Notes under the pieces: generated by a model
Database searches by the model: none
The model's input: only the letters and a program-made list of their open reading frames with translations
What the model was told of the DNA's origin: nothing
Position numbers and translations under genes: made by a program
Assembly (NCBI RefSeq): GCF_001029505.1
Contig: NZ_LEKH01000003.1
Span: 124,001 to 188,000 of the forward strand
Length of the DNA stretch: 64,000 nucleotides
From: Rubrobacter aplysinae
Lineage (GTDB): Bacteria; Actinomycetota; Rubrobacteria; Rubrobacterales; Rubrobacteraceae
Direction of reading: 5' to 3'
In this document: piece by piece, positions 9,535 through 19,900 of the stretch
Numbering within the stretch: the stretch's first letter is position 1
Layout of the letters: the number at the start of each line of letters is the position of its first letter

Positions 9535-9564
9535 AAGATAGCTCTTTTCCCCCACGCGGGTCAA
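9535..9564 (-). promoter_or_regulatory. acsA promoter (TTGACC-18-TATCTT)
   Basis: On the minus strand TTGACC (9564-9559) and TATCTT (9540-9535) are separated by 18 bases, a good housekeeping-type promoter. It places the transcript start near 9528 and excludes the longer upstream reading of acsA. Confidence 0.6.
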
Positions 9565-9632
9565 GCATTCGGCCACCCGGATATTCGTGGCTCTCCGGGG
9601 CTCTTCGGATATCTTCGGAGCTCTTCGGCGAT

Positions 9633-10247
9633 CTACCCGCCGGAGAGACGGTCCAGGCGCTTCTGGAACTTCTGTACCGAACGCGGGTCCTCGCGTCCGA
9701 GAACCTCGACGGCGCTGCGGCAGATCCTCTCCGCCTCGTTCGTCCAGCCCCGGTACTCGTACAGGGTGGCGAGCCGCTCGTAGCAGAAGGTGCCGGAGTG
9801 GCCCTCCTCTACGGCGGCGCGGCAGTGATGCTCGAAGAGGGCTAGCTCCTCCTCCCGGCGGCGGCTCTGGAAGTGGGTCTGGGCCAGCGAGACGTGGGCC
9901 AGGGCCCGGTCGCCGCCGGTCTTTGCAAGCTCCAGGGCGGCCCGGCCGGCGCGGACGGCGAACTCCGCATCCCCGGCGAACCCGGCCTGCGCGCCGGTCG
10001 TCGCCAGCAAGCCGGACGGGGTGTCCGAAGGGTTGCCCCGGGCGTAGGCTTCCAGCAGCCTCGTCACCGCCTCCTCGTCCTCGGGGTCCGGCGGGAGGTC
10101 CAGGGCCGCGTGGCGCGAGAACCGCTCCCGGTCATCCCGGGGCAAGGAGATCAGATAAAGCGCGAGATCCCCCCATCCTCCACCACGCGGGCCATCCGGC
10201 TTACCGCCCTCGTCGCTCTCACCCCTCTTATCGCTTTCCAAGTTCAT
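9633..10247 (-). CDS. hypothetical TPR-like helical protein
   Basis: Soluble, mostly helical protein of 204 aa. From about residue 85 to the end the sequence shows paired helices with tetratricopeptide character: [83 protein letters not shown] has A/G/Y residues at TPR-like spacing. The first 25 residues are a polar, Gly-rich tail of low complexity. GGGAGG lies immediately before the ATG at 10247, and a TTG two codons later has better spacing, so the exact start is uncertain by two codons. It stands alone between acsA and the divergent sulfatase. TPR proteins are adaptors; no partner is indicated. Confidence 0.65.
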   Translation of the reverse strand: MNLESDKRGESDEGGKPDGPRGGGWGDLALYLISLPRDDRERFSRHAALDLPPDPEDEEAVTRLLEAYARGNPSDTPSGLLATTGAQAGFAGDAEFAVRAGRAALELAKTGGDRALAHVSLAQTHFQSRRREEELALFEHHCRAAVEEGHSGTFCYERLATLYEYRGWTNEAERICRSAVEVLGREDPRSVQKFQKRLDRLSGG

Positions 10248-10449
10248 CCTCCCGGCTCGTCTGCTTTTACACCGTCCGGCATGATTACGCCTGATTCTAG
10301 CGGAGCCCGAGGCTAAAAATCGGGGCTGAGAAGTTGGCTCTGCTCTCGTAAAGCCCGTAAAGTTCTTCGTGGCAAGGCCCTCGTAACAAAACCCGGACCC
10401 GGAGGCCGGATTTGCGCTTGTTGCGGGATAAGTCTCCCCGAAACTCTGC

Positions 10450-10466
10450 TACAATTCCGCGCATTC
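10450..10466 (+). promoter_or_regulatory. -10 element placing the sulfatase transcript start close to its ATG
   Basis: TACAAT at 10450-10455 lies 11 bases before the ATG at 10467. Transcription would start about 5 bases before the start codon, so the mRNA is nearly leaderless; no Shine-Dalgarno sequence is visible. A -35 at normal spacing is not obvious. Confidence 0.45.
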
Positions 10467-12479
10467 ATGGCTTCTAACGAGAACATGTTCGGCCGGGGAG
10501 CGTCCAGGGTCCGGCGGCTTCTGGGGCGTGGAGATTGGATCTACATACTCTCCCTGCTGGTGCCCCTGGCGATCTACAACGTACTTTTGAAGGTAATCCG
10601 GGTAATCGCCCGGGAGGAGACGCCGGGCTTTCTGGGGTTCCTGGACCAGGTACGCTCGGACCTGCTCTTCAACCTCGGATACGTCGCTCTGTGGGTCGGT
10701 CTGTTTACCGTGTTCCGCAAGGGAGCGCCGCGCTGGGCAGTGCTCGTGATCTTCCACGTCTCCACCCTCGTGGTGGTGCTCCTGAGCACGAGCGCGCACT
10801 TCTACTACGAGACGACCGGCTCTCCCCTGAGCCTGGACGTCATAGGCCTCGCCATATCCTCGTTCGGAGAGATACAAGGGGTCATCGCCGCAGAGGCCCG
10901 GCCCTGGATGATCTGGCTGCTCTCGGCGGTTCTCTTCTACGTGATAGCCGGTCCGGCGATTATCACCCGGCTCTTCCAGCACGACTGGTACGTGCCGACC
11001 TGGACCGCCAGGGGGCCCACGCTTACCCGGGTAGCGGTCTTCGCCGCCGCCTTTGCGCTCGCCGGGCTCTCGGCGGTGCCGAGCATCACCGGCGCGAGCA
11101 GCTCCTTCACCCGCGACACGCTGGTAAACATGTTCGTTACCGAGGTCGAGAAGGTCAACTACGCGGACGTGGAGCCGAAAACGAGCAAGGTGCTCGCAGC
11201 CGAGCAGCCCCCGACGCAGACCATGCTCCAGGGCGAGCCCGCGCAGAAGCGGAACGTCGTGATGGTGTACCTGGAGTCGACCCAGGCCGGCTCGACAACC
11301 CCGTACGACGAGCGGCAGCAGGCCCTGCCGCAGGAGGAGCAGGTCACACCTTTCCTGCAACGGCTCTCCAGGCACAGCCTGATGGCGGAGGACTTCAACG
11401 CCGTGGTGCCCCACACCTCGAAGGCCCTCACGGCCTCCCACTGCGGCATAGCGCCGCCGATGGACCAGGATAACTCCGAGTCCGACGAGGACTCGCTGCC
11501 CGCGGAGTGCCTACCCGAGATGCTGGATCAGGAGGGCTACAAGACCGCCTTCTTCCAGTCGGCGACCGAGGAGTTCGAGCGCCGGGGCGCCCTGGTCGAG
11601 AACTTCGGCTACGACGAGTTCTACCCGCTGGAGGCCTTCCCCAAGGAGGGCTACGACGAGGTGAACTACTTCGGCTACGAGGACGACATAATGCTGAACC
11701 CGAGCCAGCAGTGGCTCGCCAACAACTCAGGCCCGGAATCGACGCCCTTCCTGGCCTCGTACCTGACGGTCGGGACGCACCACGACTACGGCGTCCCGCA
11801 GGACTTCGAGAAGAAACGGTACGCCGAGGACGAGGACCTGAACAACTACCTGAACGCCCTCCACTACCAGGACCAGTTCCTCCAGAAACTCTTCCAGCAG
11901 TACATGGACCTGGGTCTGTACGAGGACACCGTCTTCGTCGTGGTCGGCGACCACGGCGAGGCGTTCGGCGAGCACGGCCGCAACCAGCACGACAACATCC
12001 CCTATAGCGAGGGCACCCACGTGCCCTTCCTCGTCCACGACCCGCAAAACCCGACGCCCGACCGCTACGAGTCGCTGGCGAACCACACGGACATACTGCC
12101 GACCGTGGCGGACCTTTTGGGCTACCGGGTAGGAGGCGGGGAGTACCCGGGCATCTCCCTGCTCGGGCCGGAGCGGGAGAACCGCACCCACAGGATGTCC
12201 TGCTACCAACCCTTTACCTGCCTGATGAGCATAGAGGACGGCGACAAGTACATCTACAACTACGGCAACCAGCAGGACGAATACTACGACCTCTCCGAGG
12301 ACCCGGAGGAGCAGAACAACCTCATAAACGGCCAGAGCAAAGAGAAGATAGAGCGCCGCCGCGAGGACCTGCTCTCGTGGCGGGCCGGGGTGGAAAAGGT
12401 CTACGAGGACTACCGCACCAGAATCGAGGAAACTACGGGGCCGGGCACCACCGGAGCCTCGCTGGAGCCCGAGGGGTAA
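10467..12479 (+). CDS. membrane sulfatase-family protein, LTA synthase-like phosphoglycerol transferase
   Basis: 670-aa membrane enzyme of the alkaline phosphatase superfamily. About five transmembrane helices fill residues 20-215, then a large extracytoplasmic catalytic domain follows. NVVMVYLESTQAGSTT (about residue 262) resembles the LtaS metal site and nucleophile segment, where a Thr is the nucleophile and E is a metal ligand. VPHTSKALTASHCG continues the active site, and VVGDHGEAFGEHGRNQHDN (about 492) carries the D-H metal ligands. This architecture fits transfer of phosphoglycerol or phosphoethanolamine to a lipid or sugar. The neighbouring DUF2723 protein is also a membrane sugar-polymer type enzyme. 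The exact acceptor is unknown and true sulfatase activity is less likely, because no C/S-x-P-x-R maturation motif is seen. Confidence 0.8.
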   Translation: MASNENMFGRGASRVRRLLGRGDWIYILSLLVPLAIYNVLLKVIRVIAREETPGFLGFLDQVRSDLLFNLGYVALWVGLFTVFRKGAPRWAVLVIFHVSTLVVVLLSTSAHFYYETTGSPLSLDVIGLAISSFGEIQGVIAAEARPWMIWLLSAVLFYVIAGPAIITRLFQHDWYVPTWTARGPTLTRVAVFAAAFALAGLSAVPSITGASSSFTRDTLVNMFVTEVEKVNYADVEPKTSKVLAAEQPPTQTMLQGEPAQKRNVVMVYLESTQAGSTTPYDERQQALPQEEQVTPFLQRLSRHSLMAEDFNAVVPHTSKALTASHCGIAPPMDQDNSESDEDSLPAECLPEMLDQEGYKTAFFQSATEEFERRGALVENFGYDEFYPLEAFPKEGYDEVNYFGYEDDIMLNPSQQWLANNSGPESTPFLASYLTVGTHHDYGVPQDFEKKRYAEDEDLNNYLNALHYQDQFLQKLFQQYMDLGLYEDTVFVVVGDHGEAFGEHGRNQHDNIPYSEGTHVPFLVHDPQNPTPDRYESLANHTDILPTVADLLGYRVGGGEYPGISLLGPERENRTHRMSCYQPFTCLMSIEDGDKYIYNYGNQQDEYYDLSEDPEEQNNLINGQSKEKIERRREDLLSWRAGVEKVYEDYRTRIEETTGPGTTGASLEPEG

Positions 12480-12521
12480 GGGGCCCGCACCAGCTCCGCT
12501 AGCGCCGAGGAGCACCCACGA

Positions 12522-14159
12522 TCAAGGCGAGGTGAGCGGCATCTCCTCGTAGCCCTCCTGGCGCTCCACCCGGTAGAGGTTCTGCTTCTCGTCGGCGAGG
12601 AACAGCGAGAGCCCGGCCTCCTCGAAGTACGAGACGTTCTTCTGGACCGTTCCGGGCGGAAACAGTACGTATACTGGTCCCTTGTCGAGGTAATAGTTGG
12701 CCCGTTCGGCCCAGAGCCCCGTCGCCGACTCCCACTCTCCCGCCTCGAAGGGGTCCACCAGGCTCAGGCTCGGCCGGGTCTGCTCGACCTCCCGGAGGTA
12801 CCACAGCGAGCTCCCGCTGTGCAGCACGGTAGAGTCCGGCAACACCGCCTCCTCGACGGACTCTATGGTCTCCTGGCCCCGGTAATCGCCGCTGAGGTCC
12901 ACGGCGGCGTAGGTGCCGCGCACCCCGAGAAAAGACGCGGCCACCAGCAACCCGGCCACCGCGTAGAACGCCGGACGCTCGCCCCGGGCGCTGTAGCGGC
13001 CGACCAGCCAGGCGCCGAGGTCCATGAGCGCGAACGCCCCCGCGCAGACGAGGAGCGAGATCACCAGGTAGGTCGGGATAAAGTACGGGTAGATGTCCGC
13101 GATCCGGTACTCCAGCGCGTAGAACAGCCAGCCCGCGTACAGGAATCCGAGCAGGGCCAGGGCGGCCCGGTCAGCGGCGGCGAGATACCCGACGCCCACG
13201 GCCGCGACCACGAGGAACACGGGGCTGAACTGCTGTAGCAGGAGCTCCAGATACATGGATAGCCGCCCCGGAAGCTCCAGGGGCCCGAAGGCCAGCATCC
13301 GGCTGTCGAAGTTGGCCCCGGTCACGAGCGAGAGGAAGCTGCCCGGGGTAGAGGGATCGGTCTCGTTCAGGGGCGGGTCCATCCTCGCCCGCACCGGCAG
13401 GTAGATGTACGGGGTGAGCGCGAGCAAGAAGAGCCCCGCACCCTTTAACACCAGCGGAAGATCCTTGAGCCGGCTGCGGTCCACGATCCACACGAACAGA
13501 AAGGCCGCCGGGATGAGCAGCGCGCTCGTCATGTGGTTGGTCACGGCGAGCCCCAGCAGGAAAGCGGTAAGCAGCAGGTAGCGGTCCCCGTTAGCCCCGC
13601 CGCTCCCGTCGGCCCCACCGGTCCCGCCGCGCCTCTCGCGCCACGTGAAGAGCGCGAGCAGGACCAGCGCTATCGTGAGGGCGTTCAGGGTGTACACCTC
13701 GGTTATGATGGCCTGGCTCCAGAAAGCCTGGCTCAACCCGAAGAGCAACGCGGCGGCGGCGGCGGGCAGCGTCCACCCCACCAGCTTTCGGCAGGCCATG
13801 AAAAGCGTGAACACCGCCAGGGCCGCGAAGACCGCGGACGCGAGGTTTACCCGGAAAGCCGGGTCCCCCAGCGGCAGGTACGTGAACAGGTGGGCCAGCA
13901 GTATGTACGTCGGATACCCGGTCGGGTTCGGGATGCTAAGGACGTAGGCCTTGACCTGCAAAAGCACCGAGTCCGGGAACGCCTTCGGCGCGTAGTGGAG
14001 CACGGTGGGGGCCAGCGTCCTGAGGTACACGAAGAGGGAGATGAGCGAGACCAGCAGGCCGGTCAGCAGACTCAGCAGGCTGGGCACCCACCCGAGCCCG
14101 CCCCCGCTTTTCTTCGCCTTCTCCGCCTTTTGCCGGTTTTGCCGGGGAGCCGCATCCAC
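12522..14159 (-). CDS. DUF2723 multi-pass membrane protein, glycosyltransferase (PMT/GT-C) like
   Basis: 545-aa polytopic membrane protein. The first extracytoplasmic loop holds LAPTVLHYAPKAFPDSVLLQVKAYVLSIPNPTGYPTYILLAHLFTYLPLGDPAFRVNL, a close match to the DUF2723/TMEM260 pattern whose eukaryotic member is a protein O-mannosyltransferase; the P-D-S and NPTGYP positions correspond to the GT-C catalytic loop. About eleven hydrophobic helices follow, and the C-terminal 130 residues are a soluble domain. A Gly-rich insert (RRGGTGGADGSGGANGDR) interrupts a cytoplasmic loop at about residue 173-190. The start is a GTG at 14159 with a lysine-rich N-terminus. Donor is presumably a polyprenyl-phosphate sugar; the acceptor is unknown. 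Confidence 0.78.
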   Translation of the reverse strand: MDAAPRQNRQKAEKAKKSGGGLGWVPSLLSLLTGLLVSLISLFVYLRTLAPTVLHYAPKAFPDSVLLQVKAYVLSIPNPTGYPTYILLAHLFTYLPLGDPAFRVNLASAVFAALAVFTLFMACRKLVGWTLPAAAAALLFGLSQAFWSQAIITEVYTLNALTIALVLLALFTWRERRGGTGGADGSGGANGDRYLLLTAFLLGLAVTNHMTSALLIPAAFLFVWIVDRSRLKDLPLVLKGAGLFLLALTPYIYLPVRARMDPPLNETDPSTPGSFLSLVTGANFDSRMLAFGPLELPGRLSMYLELLLQQFSPVFLVVAAVGVGYLAAADRAALALLGFLYAGWLFYALEYRIADIYPYFIPTYLVISLLVCAGAFALMDLGAWLVGRYSARGERPAFYAVAGLLVAASFLGVRGTYAAVDLSGDYRGQETIESVEEAVLPDSTVLHSGSSLWYLREVEQTRPSLSLVDPFEAGEWESATGLWAERANYYLDKGPVYVLFPPGTVQKNVSYFEEAGLSLFLADEKQNLYRVERQEGYEEMPLTSP

Positions 14160-14288
14160 GAAGGCGGATTCTACCTGAAAGGCTCCGGCCTGAAACCTTC
14201 TACGGGACCCTACACCGGGGACCTTGATACTTTCAGGGTTTTTAGAGGACCACCCGGGTAACGCGGCGGAGGATGGAGGTCCGGCGCG

Positions 14289-15116
14289 TTACAGCCGGAA
14301 CCCGCCCTCGGAGTCTATGACCTGCCCGACCACCCACGCGGCCTCGTCGGTGCACAGCCAGCCCACGAGCCGGGCCGCGTCTCCGGGCTCGCCCCAGCGC
14401 CAGTGCGGCCTCCGGGATGAAATCGTCCCCCGCTCCTCCTCTGTCAGGTACCCGGTATCCACCGGGCCGGGATTGACGGTATTCAGCGTGATGCCGTGCC
14501 GGATCAGGTCACCCGCGAAAGAGAGCGTCATCTGGTGTACGGCCCCTTTGGAGGTGACGTAGTCGAGCTCTCCGGGCATCGGGCCGAGATGCTGCCCGGA
14601 GGTAAAGAGCACCACCCGGCCACCAGGCCTGCCGTCGTGCCCGAGGGCGAAAGCCTGCACGAGCAGCATCGTCGCCCGCACGTTTACGGCCAGGTGGGCG
14701 TCTATCTCCCGCGCCGTAAGGCTACCGAGGCTTCCCGAACCGCCGGAGCTGCTCCGGGCATGGTTGGCGACGAGCACGTCCAGATGACCGTAGGCTTGGC
14801 GGGCCCCGGCGACGAGGCATTCCGGGGCCTCCGAGGAGCCGAGATCCACCTCGGAATACCCTACCCGCACCCCGGTCTCCTCCTGCAGCGCCCGGACCAT
14901 CTCCTCCGAGCCCGCCGGCTCCTCCCCCCACGGCTGCCCCGCGTCGTGTTCGCGCCAGCCCTGCAGGTACAGATCCGCGCCGAGTTCCCCGAGCCTGCGG
15001 GCGACCGCGAACCCTATCCCCGAGCGGCGGCTAACGCCCGTTACCAGGGCCGCCCGGCCGCGCAACGGCTTCTCGCCCGCACCTCCCTCGCCCTCGCTGG
15101 CCGCTGTGGGTCTCAT
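14289..15116 (-). CDS. short-chain dehydrogenase/reductase
   Basis: NAD(P)-dependent oxidoreductase of the SDR family, 275 aa. The Rossmann cofactor site is LVTGVSRRSGIGFAVARRL (TGxxxxxGIG, with an SRRSGIG loop), the structural VLVANHARS motif replaces the usual NNAG, and the catalytic pair is YVTSK (Tyr-x3-Lys), preceded by VLFTSGQ with the catalytic serine. NTVNPGPVDTGY and the C-terminal VVGQVIDSEGGF follow the family pattern. The NNAG to NHAR change is a deviation that usually still allows activity. The substrate is not deducible. It starts at an ATG 94 bases from the divergent fabI gene. Confidence 0.85.
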   Translation of the reverse strand: MRPTAASEGEGGAGEKPLRGRAALVTGVSRRSGIGFAVARRLGELGADLYLQGWREHDAGQPWGEEPAGSEEMVRALQEETGVRVGYSEVDLGSSEAPECLVAGARQAYGHLDVLVANHARSSSGGSGSLGSLTAREIDAHLAVNVRATMLLVQAFALGHDGRPGGRVVLFTSGQHLGPMPGELDYVTSKGAVHQMTLSFAGDLIRHGITLNTVNPGPVDTGYLTEEERGTISSRRPHWRWGEPGDAARLVGWLCTDEAAWVVGQVIDSEGGFRL

Positions 15117-15210
15117 GCCCTAGACTATCCCCCGTTTGGTTACTTTTGATTACGTTTGGGTAGTTCGAGTAGCTTAGAACGACTGATTCCAGGATACCCG
15201 AGGAGGAGAG

Positions 15211-15990
15211 ATGGCGGGTCTTTTAGAGGGCAAGAAGATACTGGTTACCGGCGTGCTGGACCGGCGCTCCATCGCGCACTCCGCCGCCCGGCTCGCCGCC
15301 GAGCAAGGCGCAGAGGTGGCGCTCTCGGGCTTCGGGCGGGCCATTAGCCTCACGCAGCGCACGGCGAAGAAGCTCGATCCCGAGCCGCCGGTGCTCGAGC
15401 TGGACGCGAACTCCCCGGAGCAGATACAGGCCGCCGCCCGGGACCTCGAGGACCGCTGGGGGGAGCTCGACGGCATCGTACACGCCATCGCGTTCGCCCC
15501 GGAGGACGCCCTCGGCGGCAACTTTCTCACGGCGGGCTGGGAGTCGGTGAGCACGGCCATACAGACCTCGGCGTACTCCCTGGCCGCGCTCTCGACCGGC
15601 ATGATGCACCTGATGAAGCCCGGCTCCTCGGTGGTCGGGCTGGACTTCGACGCCCGCGTCGCCTGGCCCTCCTACGACTGGATGGGGGTGGCAAAGGCAG
15701 CGCTGGAGTCCACCTCCCGCTACCTCGCCCGGGACCTCGGAGAGAGGGGCATCCGGGTGAACCTCGTCTCCGCCGGGCCCCAGAAGACGCTGGCCGCCAA
15801 GGGCATAAGCGGCTTCGAGAAGATCGAGGGCGAGTGGGGCCGCCAGGCACCGCTCGCCTGGGACACCACCGACACCGAGCCCGCCGGACGCGCGATAGTC
15901 AGCCTCCTCTCCGACTGGTGGCCCGCCACGACGGGGGAGCTGATCCACGTTGACGGCGGTTACCACGCGATGGGGGCCCCGATAAAGTAA
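15211..15990 (+). CDS. fabI: enoyl-[acyl-carrier-protein] reductase (NADH), InhA-like
   Basis: Last step of each fatty-acid elongation cycle: NADH reduces trans-2-enoyl-ACP. It is 259 aa, close to InhA and FabI. The cofactor loop is VTGVLDRRSIAH, a FabI-type variation. The catalytic region VVGLDFDARVAWPSYDWMGVAKAALES lines up with the InhA segment holding Phe149, Tyr158 and Lys165, so the Tyr-x6-Lys pair is intact. The InhA Ser94 position reads Ala (HAIAFAP). The C-terminus ends HVDGGYHAMGAPIK. GAGGAGGAG precedes the ATG. The InhA resemblance supports an actinobacterial origin. Alternative SDR function is unlikely given the specific spacing of the Tyr and Lys. Confidence 0.94.
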   Translation: MAGLLEGKKILVTGVLDRRSIAHSAARLAAEQGAEVALSGFGRAISLTQRTAKKLDPEPPVLELDANSPEQIQAAARDLEDRWGELDGIVHAIAFAPEDALGGNFLTAGWESVSTAIQTSAYSLAALSTGMMHLMKPGSSVVGLDFDARVAWPSYDWMGVAKAALESTSRYLARDLGERGIRVNLVSAGPQKTLAAKGISGFEKIEGEWGRQAPLAWDTTDTEPAGRAIVSLLSDWWPATTGELIHVDGGYHAMGAPIK

Positions 15991-16450
15991 TCGGCGTGTC
16001 TCCTCTCACCACCCGCTAGCCAGCCTCGGCAACGAGCAACGGCCCTCCCTGTATGGCGACCGATACACCGGACGAGGCCCGCACGATCCCGCTCAGGCCT
16101 GATCTAGCCCCTCTGACAAAGGAGACAGTTCCTCCGCCCCGCCTGGTGTCACCCCGAAACTCCAGCCCTCGTGCGCGGGACGCTAAAGGTGTACACCCCC
16201 TCGTGCCGATTACCGGCCGAAGAACAGGGAGAATAGACGGTCCGGGTTCGCCGGGCACCCGCGAGCTCGGCCGGGGTGCCGGGAAGCCGGGTACGGCGGC
16301 GAACGCGGCAGAGTGTACGGCGCGCTCGGACACTATCGTGCGGACCATGCGGGGAGCACGCAGAGCCGCCGGGAGGAGTCCGGGCGCGCCGTACTGCGCA
16401 CTGCGTGCGGCCTCCGGAAGCGGCGGCAGCGAGTAAGCGGGGAAGATGAG
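15991..16450. other. 460-base region without a recognised gene, GC-rich with hairpins
   Basis: No frame here has convincing coding character. The clearest structure is a near-perfect inverted repeat around 16250-16290 (CCGGGCACCC against GGGGTGCCGG), followed by further GGC/GCC-rich stems up to about 16305. No T-run follows, so it may be RNA structure in the leader of the MHYT-like gene or part of the fabI 3' end. I see no c-di-GMP aptamer signature. Nothing else can be supported. Confidence 0.4.
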
Positions 16451-16456
16451 GTGAAC

Positions 16457-16897
16457 ATGGACGGTGCTCCAGAAACGGCTATAAACGGCACGTACAATCT
16501 CTTTCTCGTCGCTCTCTCGATAGTTATAGCCGTGATAGCCTCCTACTCCGCCCTGGATCTCGCGGGCCGGGTGACGGCCTCCACCGGAGTCTCCCTCAAG
16601 GCCTGTATCGAGGGCGGCGCGATGGTGATGGGCGTGGTCATCTGGTCCATACACTTTATCGGGATGCTCGCCCTTAGTGCGTCCCCGATGACCTACAGCG
16701 TGCTTACCCTGCTCGTCTCGATGGTGGTCGCGGTCTTCGCCTCCGGCGTCGCGCTCTGGCTGCCCTACCAGTTCCGGCAGGGCTCCTCCATGAGAGGGCT
16801 CGCACTCAAGCTCGGCAGCGCGCTGGCGATGGGCGGTGCCATATCGGGGATGCAATACACGGGGATGGCCGCCAGATTCACCCCGACCGGAGAGTAA
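16457..16897 (+). CDS. MHYT-like membrane sensor fragment/short protein, ends at an in-frame stop before the kinase
   Basis: 146-aa protein of four hydrophobic helices resembling the MHYT signalling domain, a metal- or gas-binding membrane module that normally begins sensory kinases and GGDEF proteins. The first motif appears as WSIHFIGM (about residue 65) and the second as SGMQYTGM (about 136), where the conserved His is Gln. The family usually has three motifs and six or seven helices; here the middle pair is missing. The next codons after TAA (16895-16897) are in the same frame as the kinase at 16904, whose first residues form another helix. So this is either a nonsense-split MHYT-kinase or a coupled two-gene receptor. 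A GTG at 16451 is an alternative start. Confidence 0.72.
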   Translation: MDGAPETAINGTYNLFLVALSIVIAVIASYSALDLAGRVTASTGVSLKACIEGGAMVMGVVIWSIHFIGMLALSASPMTYSVLTLLVSMVVAVFASGVALWLPYQFRQGSSMRGLALKLGSALAMGGAISGMQYTGMAARFTPTGE

Positions 16898-16903
16898 GAG
16901 GCT

Positions 16904-19900
16904 TTGTTGGATACCTCCCTGCTGGCGGCGGCCGTCGCTGTAACCACGTTCGTAATACTCGCGATCGCCATCTTCATCGCCATCCTCAACCGCCGCTTCA
17001 AAAACCAGGAGACCCGGCTGGAGGAGAGCGAAGAGCTCAACCACGCCGTGATACAGACGGCTCCGGACGCGATCATAGCCACGTCTCTGGATGGAGCCAT
17101 ACAGGGCTTCAACGGCCAGGCCGAGCGGATCTTCGGCTACAGGGCGGGAGAGGTACTCGGAGAGCCGCTCAGGATGCTGATGCCCGAGCGGTTCCGGGAG
17201 GCTCACGACAGCGGGTTACGGCGGTATCTGGAGACCGGAGAGGCCCGCCTCGTGGGCAGTACGGCGGAGCTCACCGGGCTGAGGAAGAGCGGCGAGGAGT
17301 TCCCGCTGGAGCTCTCGCTCGGAGAGGTGCGACACGGCGGAGACCGTTCGTTCATCGGCATCATCCGCGACATAACCGGGCGCAGGGAGACCGAGCGAGA
17401 GTTGAGCGAGAACGAGCGCCGGTTCCGCCAGTTCTTCGAGCAGTCGGTGGACGCCCTGCTGGTCCACGACGAGCAGGGCTACATACTCGACGCCAACTCC
17501 GAGGCGGCCCGCTCCCTCGGCTACTCGCGGGAGGAGATGCTCTGCCTTTCCGTGAGAGACTTTGCCACCAACCTCGTGCCGGAGGGGACCGAGCCCCCGG
17601 ACGGGACCCTGTGGCAGCGGGTGATGGAGGCCGAACCGGGTGAGACCGTAGGGATACACCACGGAGAGCATGTGCGCAAGGACGGCACGGCCTTCCCGGT
17701 CGAGGTGCGGATCGGGGCCGTCGAGCAGGATGGGAAGAAGCGGGTGCTGGCCTCCGCCAGGGACATTACCGGACGTGTCGAGGCCGAGCGGCTACTGAGA
17801 GAGAGCCAGCAAAGCTACGCCTCGCTCTCGGAGTACAACCCGGATGGCGTGATCTCGCTCGACCCGGAGGGGTGCCTGATCTCGGCGAACCCAACGATGT
17901 CGGAGGTTACCGGCTACACCCGGGAGGAACTGTTCGAGAGCACCCTGTCACCCCTCGTCGTGCCGGGAGACAGGGAGCGCCTGACGGGGTATTTCACCAG
18001 GGCCCTCGCGGGCGAGCCGCAGAACCTGGAGTCCGGGCTGCTGCACAGGGACGGCCACATGGTCGAGGTCGGCGTTAGCCTGGTACCGGCGGTGGTGGAT
18101 CAGGAGACCGTCGGTGTCCACGGAATCGTCAAGGATATAAGCGAGCGGGTAGAGGCCGAGCGGCGGGTGGCGGATAGCGAGCAGCGCCTGCACGGCCTGA
18201 GCGAGGCGACGTTCGAGGGTGTCGTGATCGCCGACAGGGGCACGATAATCGAGTCCAACGCGGCCTTCGCCTCGATGTTCGGCTACGACGAGCCCCCGGA
18301 GATCGTGGGCCGCTCGCTGCTGGCGGAGTTCGTCGTCCCGGAGTACGTGGAGATTGCGCGGGACCACATCCTCGGCATGTCCGAGGAGCCGTACGAGATC
18401 GTTGGCGTAAAAAAGGACGGGACCCGGTTCGACGTCGAGATCCGGGGCCGGCGCTCCGTCTACAAGGGCCAGACCGTGAGGATCGCCGCCGTGCGCGACG
18501 TCACCGGGCGCAACGAGCGGGAGAGGGAGCTGCGGGAGGCCGAGGGGCTTTTCCGGGGAGCCTTCGACAACGCCGCGGTCGGCATGGCTCTGAACCACCC
18601 CGGGAACGGACGCTTCGTGCAGGTAAACGACTTTCTGTGCCGGATGCTCGGCCGCTCCCGGCAGGAGTTGCTCGGCTCCACGTTTGCGGACATCACCCAC
18701 CCCGACGACGTGGACACCAGCGTGGAGCAGGTCCGGCGGCTGATGGCGGGTGAGATCCAGAGCTACCAGCTGGAGAAACGCTACCTCCACCGGGACGGGC
18801 GTACGCTGTGGATCTCGCTCCACGTCTCGGCCGTCAGGGACGCCGAGGACCGGCCGCTGTACCTGATCGCCCAGACTCAGGACATTACGGATCGCAAGCG
18901 GGCTGAGGAGGAGATCCGGCGGCTCAACGAGGAGCTGGAGAAGCGGGTCCGGCGGCGCACAGCCGCGCTCAAGGCGAGCGAGGAACGCTACAGGCTGGTG
19001 ATGGAAGGCTCCAACGACGGTATCTGGGACTGGGACATCCAAACCGGCGAGGTGTACTGGAACGACCGGCTCTTCGAGCTCCTGGGACTCTCCCGGGACG
19101 AGACCGACTCCAGCTTCGAGCTTTACATGAGCCTGATCCACCCCGAAGACCGGCAGGCGGTACAGGACGACGTCACGAATCACCTGGAGAGCGGCGAGGA
19201 TTTCGTCTCCGAGTACAGAATCCTGCACTCAAGCGGCGAGTACCGGATCGGCGAGGCCCGGGGAGAGGCACTGTGGGACGAGGGTGGCGCTCCGGTGAGA
19301 ATGGCCGGCTCCGTTAGGGACATCACCTGGCGCAAGCGGAAGGAGGAGATACAGCGCTTTCTGGTCGAAGCGAGCTCCGTGCTCTCCTCAACGCTCGACT
19401 ACCGGCACGCGCTCGCCGGCGTAACGGAGCTGGCCGTGCCGGAGCTCGCCGACTGGTGCGTCACGAGTCTTCTAGAGAACGACGAGCTCAACACACTGTC
19501 GGTGGCGCACGAGGACCCAGAGATGGCCCGGTGGGCGCAGAGGTTGAAGGAGGAGTACCCGCCGGGCCCCGACGGCCCGTACGGCGTGGGCGAGGCGCTG
19601 CGCACCGGACGGTCCCAGATGTACCCGGAGCTCACCGCCGAGATGATACAAGCCACCACCCAGGACGAGGAACATCTGAGGCACTTGCGAGAGATCGGCC
19701 TGAGATCCGTTATGATCGTGCCGCTCGTGGCCCGGGGGCGATCGCTCGGGACGTTCACCTTCGCCCTCTCGGAGGCGGCCCGACGTTACGGGGATGAGGA
19801 CCTGGAGATGGCCGAGGAGCTCGCCCGGCGCGCGGCCCTGGCGGTGGATAACGCTCGGCTCTACGAGGAGGCCCAGATGGAGCTCGCCGAGCGTCAGCAG

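Noticed and set aside
9365-9568. N-terminal extension of acetyl-CoA synthetase
   Set aside because: The upstream part overlaps the TTGACC/TATCTT promoter and has no family match; ATG at 9364 with AGAGGAGAG is preferred.
15991-16450. c-di-GMP (GEMM) riboswitch upstream of the signalling genes
   Set aside because: No GCAAA/ GGGTTACCGGAA-type core is present here or upstream of the LOV gene.
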